From Flavobacterium gelidicaeli (GTDB taxonomy: Bacteria > Bacteroidota > Bacteroidia > Flavobacteriales > Flavobacteriaceae): a stretch of 64,000 bases of DNA. A model generated the notes under the pieces. That model made no database searches, had not been told where the DNA came from, and saw nothing but the letters and a program-made list of their open reading frames with translations. The position numbers and the translations under genes are program-made. This document shows, piece after piece, positions 36,775-45,617 of the stretch; position 1 is the first letter of the stretch; every line of letters begins with the position of its first letter. The stretch is taken from the NCBI RefSeq assembly GCF_013294005.1, contig NZ_JABSNK010000004.1, positions 310,001 to 374,000 of the forward strand. The letters are read 5' to 3'.

Positions 36775-36995
36775 GGGTAATAGTTTAATTTTACGTTCAA
36801 ATATAACCATATTTATTAAAGTGGCATATAGATTTTGAATTGTCTAAAGCTGTTTTTTTAGACTCAAACAATGCGTTTGTTTAATTTTTTTTCTATTTGC
36901 AAAAACATTAAATAAAGATTGTTGTTTTTATCAAAATTAAAGAACACTCGTTTTAAAATCATTTTACCTAATTTTACCGTCTAGAAGTATAAAAA

Positions 36996-37958
36996 ATGGC
37001 ATTGTTAGATAGAGTAAATCAAAAGGCGAAAGCAGATAAGAATTCTGGTTTTGGAACCAACTCCAATAGTTATGGTGGGCGTTTCATTAACAAAAACGGA
37101 AAAGCAAATGTAGAAAAAGTTGGCATGCATGTTTTTAATCGCATCAGCTGGTACCATACCATGATCGAGATGAATACCTGGAAATTTATGTTCATTATCT
37201 TGTCATTTTATATAGGTATCAATTTTATTTTTGCTTCTGTTTATTACGGAATAGGAATTGAGCATCTTGACGGAATAACCAATACAGACAGTGAAATAAT
37301 AAAATTTGGGCAAGCATATTTTTTTAGTGCGCAAACTTTTACAACCGTAGGTTACGGTCATATAAGTCCAACGGGGTTCTTAACAAGTGCCTTATCAGCT
37401 GCCGAAGCACTAATGGGGTTACTGAGTTTTGCTATTGCTACAGGATTATTTTTTGGACGCTTTAGTAAACCAACTGCTTTCTTGAAGTTTTCTCATAATG
37501 CTCTTATTGCTCCATATGGAGAGGGAACGGCATTAATGATTCGTATTTCCCCATTTAAGAATACTAATTTTACTGATGCTGAAGCACAAATGACACTAGG
37601 AATGAGTATTATGGAAAACGGAATCCTGGCCAATAAGTTCTATCAATTGGATTTAGAATTAGAGAAAATTTCAGCATTAACATTGAGTTGGACATTGGTT
37701 CATCCTATAACAGAAGATAGTCCATTATTTCAATTTGCTGAAAATGACTACAAAGACATACATGGAGAGGTTTTAGTTTTTATAAAAACATTTGACGATA
37801 TGTTTAGTACTACTGTTGCTACAAGATCTTCCTATACTTTTGAAGAAGTGGTCTATGGAGCTAAGTTTATCCCTATGTATGCTCGAAATCAAGATAACTC
37901 TAAAACGATACTTAACCTGGATAAATTAAATGAATTTCAAAGGGTTGTATTGGCTTAA
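36996..37958 (+). CDS. Inward-rectifier (KirBac-like) potassium channel
   Basis: A 320-residue channel subunit with the Kir layout: an amphipathic N-terminus ending in ISWYHTMIEMNTWKF, TM1 at about 62-85, a pore helix and selectivity filter TTVGYGH (116-122), TM2 at about 130-155 (LSAAEALMGLLSFAIATGLFFGRF), then an Ig-like cytoplasmic domain (NALIAPYGEGTALMIRIS). The filter is intact, so K+ selectivity is expected. The gene lies 75 bp upstream of the B12-binding MerR gene on the same strand. A weak copy of that regulon's inverted repeat sits upstream of it. Confidence 0.93.
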   Translation: MALLDRVNQKAKADKNSGFGTNSNSYGGRFINKNGKANVEKVGMHVFNRISWYHTMIEMNTWKFMFIILSFYIGINFIFASVYYGIGIEHLDGITNTDSEIIKFGQAYFFSAQTFTTVGYGHISPTGFLTSALSAAEALMGLLSFAIATGLFFGRFSKPTAFLKFSHNALIAPYGEGTALMIRISPFKNTNFTDAEAQMTLGMSIMENGILANKFYQLDLELEKISALTLSWTLVHPITEDSPLFQFAENDYKDIHGEVLVFIKTFDDMFSTTVATRSSYTFEEVVYGAKFIPMYARNQDNSKTILNLDKLNEFQRVVLA

Positions 37959-38004
37959 TTAAATTATTTTTAACAAATTTAGGGTTTTATAGCATAATTT
38001 ATTT

Positions 38005-38041
38005 TACATTTGTTTATCAAATATTAAAAAACGATGAACAA
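38005..38041 (+). promoter_or_regulatory. merR promoter and candidate autoregulatory operator
   Basis: The -7 box TACATTTG (38005-38012) overlaps TTGTTTA (38010-38016), which is followed after exactly 18 bp by TGAACAA (38035-38041). That matches 13 of 14 positions of the palindrome found exactly at 38936-38967 and 49226-49257. The right arm overlaps the merR start codon (ATG 38034), so binding here would repress the gene itself. Confidence 0.6.
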
Positions 38042-38930
38042 TATAAAAAATGTTTTTAGCATTAAGGATCTTGAAAATCTTTCTGGAATAAAAGCACATA
38101 CCATACGCATCTGGGAAAAAAGATACAATGTCTTAGAGCCTATGCGTACGGACACTAATATTCGGTTGTATGATTTAGCTAGTCTCCAAAAGCTTTTAAA
38201 CATTACTCTGCTTCATGAGTATGGTTATAAAATTTCTAAAATTGCCGCTTACGCAGAAGAAGAAATCCCTGCACTTGTTAGAGAAATTACTTCTTCTAAA
38301 AATGCTAAAAATCATGCGATCAGTGCTTTTAAAATGGCGATGATGAATTTTGATCAAGAGTTGTTTTTTAATACTTACAATTGGCTTATAGCCGAAAAAT
38401 CTTTTAAAGAAGTCTTTCATCAAGTATTTATTCCTTTAATGAATGAATTGGGTGTTTTGTGGCAAACGGATACTATTTCTCCAGCTCACGAACATTTTAT
38501 GAGCTACCTAATCAAGCAAAAACTAGTTTTGAATATTGAAGGACTGCAAACGCAACCGGCTACTAAAACGCACAAAGTTTTTGTGCTTTCACTTCCTATG
38601 AATGAAATTCATGAACTAGGATTGATGTATATTAATTACGAAATTCTTTTAAAAGGGTATAAAGCAATTTATCTTGGAGAGAGCATGCCTATTGAGAACT
38701 TAAAAGATCTTAAGAAACATTTTCCTACTATAGTTTTCGTTTCTTATTTAACAGTGCAACCAGACCGTAATGCTGTAGATGAATTTGTAGATCAAATGAC
38801 GGACCAGCTTGTAGATGAGAATACCAGTTTATGGTTCATAGGACGAATGGTAGAGTTTATTACTAAGGAAAATAGGAACAACCAAATCAATGTTTTTAAT
38901 TCAATTTCAGAATTAGTAGACGAACTTTAA
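38034..38930 (+). CDS. MerR-family regulator with cobalamin-binding domain (CarH/LitR-like photoreceptor)
   Basis: A 298-residue regulator. The N-terminal MerR winged helix (about 7-75) contains FSIKDLENLSGIKAHTIRIWEKRYNVLEPMRTDTNIRLYD. It is followed by a four-helix B12-binding-2 domain (about 95-170) and a Rossmann-like B12-binding domain (about 180-298). Both CarH signatures are intact: W143-x9-E153-H154 in the helical bundle and E191-x-H193-x2-G196 as the lower cobalt ligand loop. In characterised CarH proteins, adenosylcobalamin-bound tetramers repress carotenoid genes and light breaks them apart. It sits 37 bp before crtI. A B12/light-regulated crt operon is therefore inferred. Confidence 0.92.
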   Translation: MNNIKNVFSIKDLENLSGIKAHTIRIWEKRYNVLEPMRTDTNIRLYDLASLQKLLNITLLHEYGYKISKIAAYAEEEIPALVREITSSKNAKNHAISAFKMAMMNFDQELFFNTYNWLIAEKSFKEVFHQVFIPLMNELGVLWQTDTISPAHEHFMSYLIKQKLVLNIEGLQTQPATKTHKVFVLSLPMNEIHELGLMYINYEILLKGYKAIYLGESMPIENLKDLKKHFPTIVFVSYLTVQPDRNAVDEFVDQMTDQLVDENTSLWFIGRMVEFITKENRNNQINVFNSISELVDEL

Positions 38931-38935
38931 TAGTT

Positions 38936-38967
38936 TTGTTTAAACATTTTGTATATTTGCTAAACAA
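38936..38967 (+). promoter_or_regulatory. crtI promoter with palindromic operator
   Basis: The perfect inverted repeat TTGTTTA (38936-38942) - N18 - TAAACAA (38961-38967) brackets the -7 box TATATTTG (38952-38959). The arms extend to 8 bp (TTTGTTTA at 38935; TAAACAAA ending at 38968, the A of the crtI ATG). A protein bound here would cover the promoter core and the start codon. Confidence 0.72.
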
Positions 38968-40428
38968 ATGAAAAAGAAAATTACAATTATAGGTTCTGGA
39001 TTCTCAGCTTTAGCTGCAGCATCTTATTTAGCGAAAAGCGGACATGATGTTTCCGTTTTCGAAAAGAACGATTCAATAGGTGGTCGCGCTAGACAATTAA
39101 AAAGTGATGGATTTACTTTTGACATGGGGCCAAGTTGGTACTGGATGCCAGATGTGTTTGATCGTTTTTTTGCTGATTTTGGAAAAAAAACTAGCGATTA
39201 TTACGAATTGGTAAAACTTTCTCCAGCGTATCGCGTATATTATGGTGTTGACGATTTTATTGCCATCGCTGATAATTTACCAGAAATCGAAGCTACGTTT
39301 GAAAAAATTGAAAAAGGCAGCGGTAAGATATTGCACGATTTCATGATGGAAGCGCAAAGCAATTATAATATCGCTATTAAAGATTTAGTATATCGTCCAG
39401 GAGTTTCCCCGCTAGAGTTAGTAACGGTGGAGACTGCTAAAAAGGTAGGGCAGTTTTTTAGTAATATTAGTAAAGACATTCGCAAGAAGTTTAAGAATGA
39501 GCAGTTAATTCAAATTTTAGAATTCCCAGTTTTATTCTTAGGAGCGAAGCCTTCTGATACGCCTTCGTTTTATAGTTTTATGAATTACGCTGATTTTGGA
39601 CTAGGAACTTGGCATCCTAAAACGGGAATGTTTGATGTTGTTAGAGCTATGGAAAGTCTTGCAAGAGAGTTGGGAGTAAAATTCCAAGTTAATGCTAGTA
39701 TTGATAAAATTATTGTCGAAAATAAAACAGCAAAAGCAGTTGTTGTAAACGGAAAAAGAATTGATTCGGATATTGTATTGAGCGGTGCTGATTATCACCA
39801 CACAGAAACTTTATTAGATGAAGAACACAGAGCATACTCTGAAAAATATTGGGAAAGTAGGGTGTTTGCACCATCTTCACTGTTGTTTTATGTAGGTTTT
39901 GATAAAAAAGTGGAAAACATATCGCATCATGCATTGTTTTTTGATGTTGATTTTCAGCAACATGCTAAGGATATTTATGACGAACCTAGATGGCCAAAAG
40001 AACCATTATTTTATGCAAATTTCCCATCGTTAACAGATAAAACTGCCGCACCCGAGGGAATGGAATCAGGTTTTTTCTTAGTGCCATTAGCACCAGGAAT
40101 TACTGATACAGAAGCATTAAGAGAAGAGTACTTTGATAAAATAATCTCTCGTTTTGAAAATTTAACACAGCAAAGTGTTAGAAAAAATATTATATTTAAA
40201 CGTTCCTTTTGCAAGAATGATTTCGTTACAGAATACAATTCTTATAAAGGAAATGCCTACGGAATGGCAAACACACTTTTTCAAACGGCTTTTTTAAGGC
40301 CAAAACTTAAAAGTAAAAAAGTAGAAAATTTATTTTTTACAGGACAATTAACCGTGCCAGGACCAGGTGTTCCTCCGGCTTTAATATCTGGTAAATTAGT
40401 TTCAGATTTAATAAATAAGCAATCTTAG
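38968..40428 (+). CDS. crtI: Phytoene desaturase
   Basis: A 486-residue FAD-dependent CrtI-type desaturase converting phytoene to lycopene. The N-terminal dinucleotide fold reads GSGFSALAAASYLAKSGHDVSVFEKNDSIGGRARQ, then DMGPSWYWMPDVFDRFF. The C-terminal CrtI signature is NLFFTGQLTVPGPGVPPALISGKLVSDLI. It starts one base after the operator and leads an operon with crtB (10-bp gap), crtZ and probably the SRPBCC and photolyase genes. No lycopene cyclase is in the window. Confidence 0.96.
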   Translation: MKKKITIIGSGFSALAAASYLAKSGHDVSVFEKNDSIGGRARQLKSDGFTFDMGPSWYWMPDVFDRFFADFGKKTSDYYELVKLSPAYRVYYGVDDFIAIADNLPEIEATFEKIEKGSGKILHDFMMEAQSNYNIAIKDLVYRPGVSPLELVTVETAKKVGQFFSNISKDIRKKFKNEQLIQILEFPVLFLGAKPSDTPSFYSFMNYADFGLGTWHPKTGMFDVVRAMESLARELGVKFQVNASIDKIIVENKTAKAVVVNGKRIDSDIVLSGADYHHTETLLDEEHRAYSEKYWESRVFAPSSLLFYVGFDKKVENISHHALFFDVDFQQHAKDIYDEPRWPKEPLFYANFPSLTDKTAAPEGMESGFFLVPLAPGITDTEALREEYFDKIISRFENLTQQSVRKNIIFKRSFCKNDFVTEYNSYKGNAYGMANTLFQTAFLRPKLKSKKVENLFFTGQLTVPGPGVPPALISGKLVSDLINKQS

Positions 40429-40438
40429 AACAATAATT

Positions 40439-41281
40439 ATGAAGCAATTATTTGACGATGTATCTTTTAAGTGTAGTAAATTAGTAACAAAAAACTACAG
40501 TACGTCTTTTTCTTCTGCAGTGTACATGCTTTCACCAAGCATTAGAGACGCTATATACAGTATTTACGGCTTCGTTCGTTTTGCTGATGAGATTGTAGAT
40601 ACTTTTCACGGATATGATAAAGAAGAGTTAATAAATGATTTCGAGAAAGAATATTATAAAGCCTATAAATCAGGTATTAGTTTGAATCCTATTTTGAACT
40701 CTTTTCAATTTACGGTTAAGCAAAATAATATCACTGATGATCTTATTCAAGCTTTTTTAAAAAGTATGAAATTAGATTTAGTTAAGTCTGACTATAACAG
40801 TAAAGAGGAATATGACGACTATATTTATGGTTCTGCAGATGTAGTAGGTCTAATGTGTTTGAAAGTATTTGTTAAGGGAGATAATGCCCGATACGAACAG
40901 TTAAAAGGAGAAGCGATGCGATTGGGTTCTGCTTTCCAAAAAGTGAATTTCTTAAGAGATTTAAAAGATGATAATCTTGTTTTAAATAGAAATTATTTTC
41001 CTGGAGTAGATTTAAATTCTTTCGATGAAAAAGCAAAAGCGCAAATTATTGCCGAAATTGAAGAAGACTTTAAAGTTGCCTATGAAGGGATTAAAAAATT
41101 ACCAATAGAAGCAAAATTTGGGGTCTATACTGCTTATGTTTATTACAAGAAATTATTAAAAAAATTAGCAAAAACGCCTTGTCACGAGATAGGGAATGCT
41201 AGAATTAGAGTATCTAACTATACCAAAGCCGGATTACTTGCTCAATCATTTGTAACGTACAAATTGAGGTTAGTACAGTAA
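40439..41281 (+). CDS. crtB: Phytoene synthase
   Basis: A 280-residue squalene/phytoene synthase condensing two geranylgeranyl diphosphates to phytoene. The two Asp-rich Mg-binding motifs are present: YGFVRFADEIVDTF (D-x2-x-D) near residue 45 and QKVNFLRDLKDDN near residue 170, with the substrate-interacting KNYSTSF at the N-terminus. It follows crtI by 10 bp and precedes crtZ by 42 bp. Confidence 0.95.
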   Translation: MKQLFDDVSFKCSKLVTKNYSTSFSSAVYMLSPSIRDAIYSIYGFVRFADEIVDTFHGYDKEELINDFEKEYYKAYKSGISLNPILNSFQFTVKQNNITDDLIQAFLKSMKLDLVKSDYNSKEEYDDYIYGSADVVGLMCLKVFVKGDNARYEQLKGEAMRLGSAFQKVNFLRDLKDDNLVLNRNYFPGVDLNSFDEKAKAQIIAEIEEDFKVAYEGIKKLPIEAKFGVYTAYVYYKKLLKKLAKTPCHEIGNARIRVSNYTKAGLLAQSFVTYKLRLVQ

Positions 41282-41323
41282 TCAAAACCACAATAACGGA
41301 TTAAAAATATTAAATAAAATTCA

Positions 41324-41764
41324 ATGATCTCTTTTTTAATTTTCATCAGCGTTTTCTTAGTTATGGAATGTGTAAGTTGGCTTACTCACAAATATATTAT
41401 GCACGGTTTAATGTGGTATTTTCATGAAGACCATCACCAACCTAAATACGCACACCCTTTTGAGCGAAATGATATTTTCTTTGTCATTTTTGCGATTCCT
41501 AGCATGGTGCTCTTTTACTATGGTGTACAAGGCGGAATGAATTATTTGTTCTTCATAGGATTGGGAATCACCGCTTATGGTGTATGTTATTTCATGATCC
41601 ACGATGTTTTGATTCATCAGCGTTTTAAATGGTTCAAAAACACAAAAAACAAATACTTAGTAGGTCTTAGAAAGGCCCACAAAGTGCACCACAAGCATTT
41701 AGGTAAGGAACACGGAGAGTGTTTCGGGATGTTATTTGTACCTTTTAAATACTATAAGATATAA
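41324..41764 (+). CDS. crtZ: Beta-carotene hydroxylase (CrtZ-type fatty acid hydroxylase family)
   Basis: A 146-residue integral-membrane di-iron hydroxylase. The histidine clusters fit CrtZ: HKYIMHG (H-x4-H), HEDHHQP (H-x2-HH), HDVLIHQ (H-x4-H) and HKVHHKH (H-x2-HH), with membrane helices between. It would hydroxylate beta-ionone rings to give zeaxanthin. That requires a lycopene cyclase encoded elsewhere. It closes the crt trio; the structured element at 41773-41880 follows it. Confidence 0.9.
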   Translation: MISFLIFISVFLVMECVSWLTHKYIMHGLMWYFHEDHHQPKYAHPFERNDIFFVIFAIPSMVLFYYGVQGGMNYLFFIGLGITAYGVCYFMIHDVLIHQRFKWFKNTKNKYLVGLRKAHKVHHKHLGKEHGECFGMLFVPFKYYKI

Positions 41765-41772
41765 CAGTATTA

Positions 41773-41880
41773 GGGCGTGACTCTTCTCGATAAAAATCGA
41801 GAAGAGTCGGGCTTTACGGCTTTATCTCTACGTCCCTAAATAAAAGGGACTACGAGGATACCGCCTGCAATCCCTCACGC
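41773..41880 (+). repeat. Structured intergenic element within the crt operon (family B)
   Basis: This begins GGGCGTGACTC and ends TCCCTCACGC. Within it lie a 13-bp perfect hairpin (41779-41791 with 41796-41808, loop AAAA), a second stem GTCCCT/AGGGAC (41832-41837 with 41845-41850) and a closing GCGTGA/TCACGC pairing (41775-41780 with 41875-41880). It is much more GC-rich than its surroundings and noncoding. The wording resembles intergenic repeats I recall from flavobacterial genomes, but only one copy lies in this window. Confidence 0.55.
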
Positions 41881-41922
41881 AGTAAATTCTGCGAGAAAAT
41901 CTCATTTTTAAAGAACAATACC

Positions 41923-42384
41923 ATGAAACTTTATAAAAAAGAATCAGTGCAGTATGTAAATGCTAGCCTAGAAGAATGTTGGGCTTTTTTCTCTAGTCCA
42001 AAAAATCTACAAAAAATTACTCCGGGTGATATGGGTTTCCAAATCACTGATTTTGATGGAAAAGACATGTATGCAGGACAAATAATCCAATACAAAGTCT
42101 CGCCATTGGCAGGAGTTAAAATATCGTGGGTAACAGAGATTACTCAAGTAAAAGACAAAGCTCATTTTATAGATGAACAACGTTTTGGACCCTACGCTTT
42201 CTGGCACCACAAGCATTTTTTTGAGGCTACTCCACAAGGCGTTAAAATGACAGACGTGGTGCACTATGGCTTACCATTAGGTTTTTTAGGACGTATTATG
42301 AATAGTTTAGTAGTAGAAGGGAAGTTAAACGAAATATTCGCTCACAGAGAAAAAATGGTTGACAAACTTTTTAACGGGAAATAA
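41923..42384 (+). CDS. SRPBCC family protein
   Basis: A 153-residue START-like/polyketide-cyclase-fold protein (MKLYKKESVQYVNASLEECWAFFSSPKNLQKITPGDMGFQI). The family sits beside, or is fused to, TIGR01777 epimerase-like proteins, and one of those genes is at 49297 in this block. Features include WVTEITQVKDKAHFIDEQRFGPYAFWHHKHFFE and DVVHYGLPLGFLGRIM. The ligand is unknown. The photolyase gene starts 2 bp after its stop, showing tight coupling. Confidence 0.88.
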   Translation: MKLYKKESVQYVNASLEECWAFFSSPKNLQKITPGDMGFQITDFDGKDMYAGQIIQYKVSPLAGVKISWVTEITQVKDKAHFIDEQRFGPYAFWHHKHFFEATPQGVKMTDVVHYGLPLGFLGRIMNSLVVEGKLNEIFAHREKMVDKLFNGK

Positions 42385-42386
42385 TT

Positions 42387-43682
42387 ATGAGTAAACAAAA
42401 AGTTGTTTTTTTTTGGTTTCGTCGTGATTTGCGATTAGAAGATAACGTGGGGCTTTTTCATGCATTGGAGAGTGAGTATCCAGTGATTCCATTGTTTATA
42501 TTTGATACCGCAATTTTAGAAAGCTTAGCTAAAAATGACGCTCGTGTTACTTTTATACATCAAACGCTAGAAAAGATTAACGCTGATTTAAATGCGTTTA
42601 ATAGTGCTCTTTTAGTCAAAAATGGTGAGACGTTAGCAGTCTGGAAAGCGCTCTTTGAAGCGTATGATATTCAATCTATATTCTTTAATAAAGATTACGA
42701 GCCCTATGCTATAAAGAGAGACCTAGCAATTGCTGATTTTGCTTTGAAAAATAATGTTGCGGTTAGTGCCTTCAAGGATCAAGTTATATTTGAAGAACTC
42801 GAAATCACAAAAGCAGATGGTTTACCTTATACCATTTATACTCCTTTTAAAAACAAATGGCTAGATAAATTCAAGCAAATAGGGACTTTTCCTGATTACA
42901 GTGAAGAGAAGCAATTTTCTAACTTCTATCCATCTAATTTTGAATTTCCCACTCTTGAAGCAATCGGATTTACAGAGAGTACGATACAAGTTAAACCGCA
43001 TAATTTAACTAAAATCTCAAATTACGATGAAACAAGAGATTTTCCAGCTTTAGATAGTACGTCTTATCTTTCTCCTCATTTGCGTTTTGGAACTGTTAGC
43101 ACACGTAAATTAGTTACTTGGGCCAATAAAAAGAACGCTGTTTTTTTAAGTGAATTGATATGGAGGGAATTTTTTATGCAAATTCTCTTTAATTTCCCTA
43201 AAGTGATGACTAATAACTTTAAGTCGGCTTACGATGGAATAGAATGGCGCAATAACGAAGAAGAATTTAAAAAGTGGTGTAAGGGTGAGACTGGTTATCC
43301 TATGGTGGATGCTGGAATGCGACAATTAAATGAAACGGGATACATGCACAATAGAGTGCGCATGGTTGTTGCAAGTTTTCTATGCAAACATCTTTTAATT
43401 CAGTGGCAATGGGGAGAGGCTTACTTTGCTGAAAAATTATTGGATTATGATCTGTCTGCAAACGTGGGGAACTGGCAGTGGGCTGCAGGTACCGGTTGTG
43501 ATGCGGCGCCCTATTTTAGAGTGTTTAATCCCGAAATTCAATTGAAAAAATTTGATGGAAAGGGTGTGTATATTCGTCAATGGATCGCAGAATTTGATTT
43601 GGGTTATGGTCAACCTATGGTAGAACATGCTATGGCCCGTGACCGAGCTATTAGCACCTATAAAGCAGGAATCTTAAAATAG
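42387..43682 (+). CDS. phrB: Deoxyribodipyrimidine photolyase (cryptochrome/photolyase family)
   Basis: A 431-residue light-driven repair flavoprotein. The N-terminal antenna domain opens VVFFWFRRDLRLEDNVGLFHALE. The FAD domain in the C-terminal half carries LIWREFFMQILF, GYPMVDAGMRQLNETGYMHNRVRMVVASFL and NWQWAAGTGCDAAPYFRVFNP. This matches class I CPD photolyases; substrate (CPD versus 6-4) is not certain. It is cotranscribed with the SRPBCC gene. A folate-pathway gene (folE) in the neighbouring operon could supply pterin for an antenna, an inference. Confidence 0.94.
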   Translation: MSKQKVVFFWFRRDLRLEDNVGLFHALESEYPVIPLFIFDTAILESLAKNDARVTFIHQTLEKINADLNAFNSALLVKNGETLAVWKALFEAYDIQSIFFNKDYEPYAIKRDLAIADFALKNNVAVSAFKDQVIFEELEITKADGLPYTIYTPFKNKWLDKFKQIGTFPDYSEEKQFSNFYPSNFEFPTLEAIGFTESTIQVKPHNLTKISNYDETRDFPALDSTSYLSPHLRFGTVSTRKLVTWANKKNAVFLSELIWREFFMQILFNFPKVMTNNFKSAYDGIEWRNNEEEFKKWCKGETGYPMVDAGMRQLNETGYMHNRVRMVVASFLCKHLLIQWQWGEAYFAEKLLDYDLSANVGNWQWAAGTGCDAAPYFRVFNPEIQLKKFDGKGVYIRQWIAEFDLGYGQPMVEHAMARDRAISTYKAGILK

Positions 43683-44098
43683 AAATATAAAAATCCAATA
43701 ATTTTTAAAGGAACAAACCATTAAAGAGTAAGAAAAGTTAAGATTAAAAGCTTAATATTCTTGTTTTTTAATGGTTTTATTGTTTTTGCTGGTAATCTTG
43801 TTAATTATTGAAGCATTTAGAAAAGGTGGAATGCATGTTGAATGTCTCTTAATTTCTTTATAGTTTAATTGGTCTTTGAGTTGATGTTTGTAATAATAAG
43901 GCATGAAGAAAAGTCAATAGTGCATACTGAATGGGGGTATAATTACTTATTGATTTACTATTTTGATTTCGCTTTTTTCTATTACTAACTAGTGACAAAA
44001 TATGCTTCATGCGGATATTATAAACTTGATGGCTTTGTTTTCTTTTTCTGAAACGATATATAAATATAAGACTAGATATCTTGCGAACCATAAACTCA
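43683..44098. other. Intergenic region after the photolyase gene
   Basis: About 415 bp between the photolyase stop and repeat copy A2. Short frames on both strands lack starts, family features or promoters. I see nothing supportable in it. Confidence 0.45.
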
Positions 44099-44185
44099 TA
44101 GCCCAGATAGTAGCAGCATCCTTTTCTTTTTTATTTAAAAAAGTAAAAGATATAGCGGATAGCTGGATTAAGCTCCTTGAAAAAG
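44099..44185 (+). repeat. Flavobacterial 3'-UTR repeat, family A, copy 2
   Basis: The conserved left flank is TAGCCCAGATAGTAGCAGCA, then TCC. A hairpin of different sequence follows (CTTTTCTTTTTTA / TAAAAAAGTAAAAG-like), then the right flank AGATATAGCGGATAGCTGG and AAGCTCCTT. It has the same orientation as the upstream photolyase gene and ends 2 bp from the stop codon of the convergent SDR gene. Confidence 0.75.
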
Positions 44186-44187
44186 AA

Positions 44188-45606
44188 CTATTTGATCAAT
44201 TTCTTTAACATTCCCTCAAATATAAATCCGTGGAATGGTAAAACAGCATACCAATATAATTTTCCCCAAATACCGCGGGGCTTGAAAGTAGCTGATTGAT
44301 ACAATGTGTTTCCTATTATTTTGAACTCAAGCCATGCCTCTCCAGGGAGTTTCATTTCGGCAAAGAGAATCAGCTTACCCTCTTCTTTATTGGCATATAA
44401 AACGCGCCAGAAATCTAAGGCATCGCCAGCATGAATTTCATGCTTGTTTGTTCGACCTCTTCGGGAACCTACGCCTCCATATAATTTATCAATGAAACCG
44501 CGTAAATCCCACAACCAATCACCATAATACCATCCGGTTTCACCACCTATGGACCAAATTTGGTTGATAGTATAGTTCTTGTCAATGATTTCTTTATGTC
44601 TACGGTCAAAAAAACAATCTTTTTCAGGTACATTAAGATAAGTAGAGATGTTGGTTTTAAAGCGTCCGCTAACTAAGGAGTCTTTCCAGCTTGATACCAC
44701 ATTATTGGCTTCAATTTTGATCAATGCTTTTGATAATGCCTCTTCATAAGGCATTGGTTTTACATGGAGTAAATCATTAATTCGGGTGTCATTGCAAACT
44801 ACTTCTACCTTCATGCTACTCACTAAAGCCGAGGCTAGCTTGTATGAAGTTGAGGTAACAAAGTAAAGCCAGTAGGAGGAGAGTTTAGGCGTCATTACGG
44901 GAACCGTAAAAATCCAACGTTTTAATTTTTTAGCTTTGGCGAAAGCCAATAACATTTCCTTATAGGTTAGAATATCTGGCCCACCAATATCAAAACTCTG
45001 GTTATAAGTTGAGGGATTCAATAAAGATTTTGATAAAAATTCCAGAACATCGCTAATGGCAATAGGTTGGCACCTTGTGTTGAGCCATTTTGGGGTAATC
45101 ATTATAGGCAACTTGTTGATCAAGTCCCTAATAATTTCAAAAGAAGCACTACCTGAACCTACAATTATTCCTGCTCGTAACGTAGTCATTGCATACGTTC
45201 CTGTGGTCAAAATTTCTTCGACTTTTTTTCTTGAGGATAAATGTTTTGAAAGTGAGTTGTCATTTATTATTCCGCTGAGGTAAATAACTTGTTGTGCTTT
45301 TGTCTGGTTGATTCTTGAGACAAAATTTTCTGCCGAAGTTTTTTCTAATTGATCATAGTTATCAGCTGAGCTAGACATAGAATGTATAAGATAGTAAACA
45401 GCGTCTATATCAACAGGTATGGTGCTTAGTGTTTCTTTTTTTAAAAAGTCGACCTCCACTACGGTGATCTTATCCTTATATTGTACTGGAACAAAAAAAC
45501 GATTGATATCTCTCACGCAACAAACTATATCGTGACCTTGTGCTATTAAAATAGGTAAAAGCCTTTTCCCGATGTAACCCGTTGCGCCTGTTAAGAGAAT
45601 TTTCAT
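44188..45606 (-). CDS. SDR family oxidoreductase with DUF2867 domain
   Basis: A 472-residue protein. The N-terminal NAD(P)-binding Rossmann domain (about 1-290) starts MKILLTGATGYIGKRLLPILIAQGHDIVCCVRD. The C-terminal DUF2867 domain (about 310-472) includes WSIGGETGWYYGDWLWDLRGFIDKLYGGVGSRRGR and ends FHGFIFEGMLKKLIK. The family is often found with photolyase and carotenoid genes; its substrate is unknown. It is last in a six-gene operon (11 bp after folE). Repeat A2 abuts its 3' end. Confidence 0.92.
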   Translation of the reverse strand: MKILLTGATGYIGKRLLPILIAQGHDIVCCVRDINRFFVPVQYKDKITVVEVDFLKKETLSTIPVDIDAVYYLIHSMSSSADNYDQLEKTSAENFVSRINQTKAQQVIYLSGIINDNSLSKHLSSRKKVEEILTTGTYAMTTLRAGIIVGSGSASFEIIRDLINKLPIMITPKWLNTRCQPIAISDVLEFLSKSLLNPSTYNQSFDIGGPDILTYKEMLLAFAKAKKLKRWIFTVPVMTPKLSSYWLYFVTSTSYKLASALVSSMKVEVVCNDTRINDLLHVKPMPYEEALSKALIKIEANNVVSSWKDSLVSGRFKTNISTYLNVPEKDCFFDRRHKEIIDKNYTINQIWSIGGETGWYYGDWLWDLRGFIDKLYGGVGSRRGRTNKHEIHAGDALDFWRVLYANKEEGKLILFAEMKLPGEAWLEFKIIGNTLYQSATFKPRGIWGKLYWYAVLPFHGFIFEGMLKKLIK

Positions 45607-45617
45607 ATCGTTTTGTT

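Noticed and set aside
43858..44208. Overlapping reading frames on both strands between the photolyase and SDR genes
   Set aside because: No family features, no promoter, and part of the sequence is the family A repeat; composition is that of AT-rich spacer.
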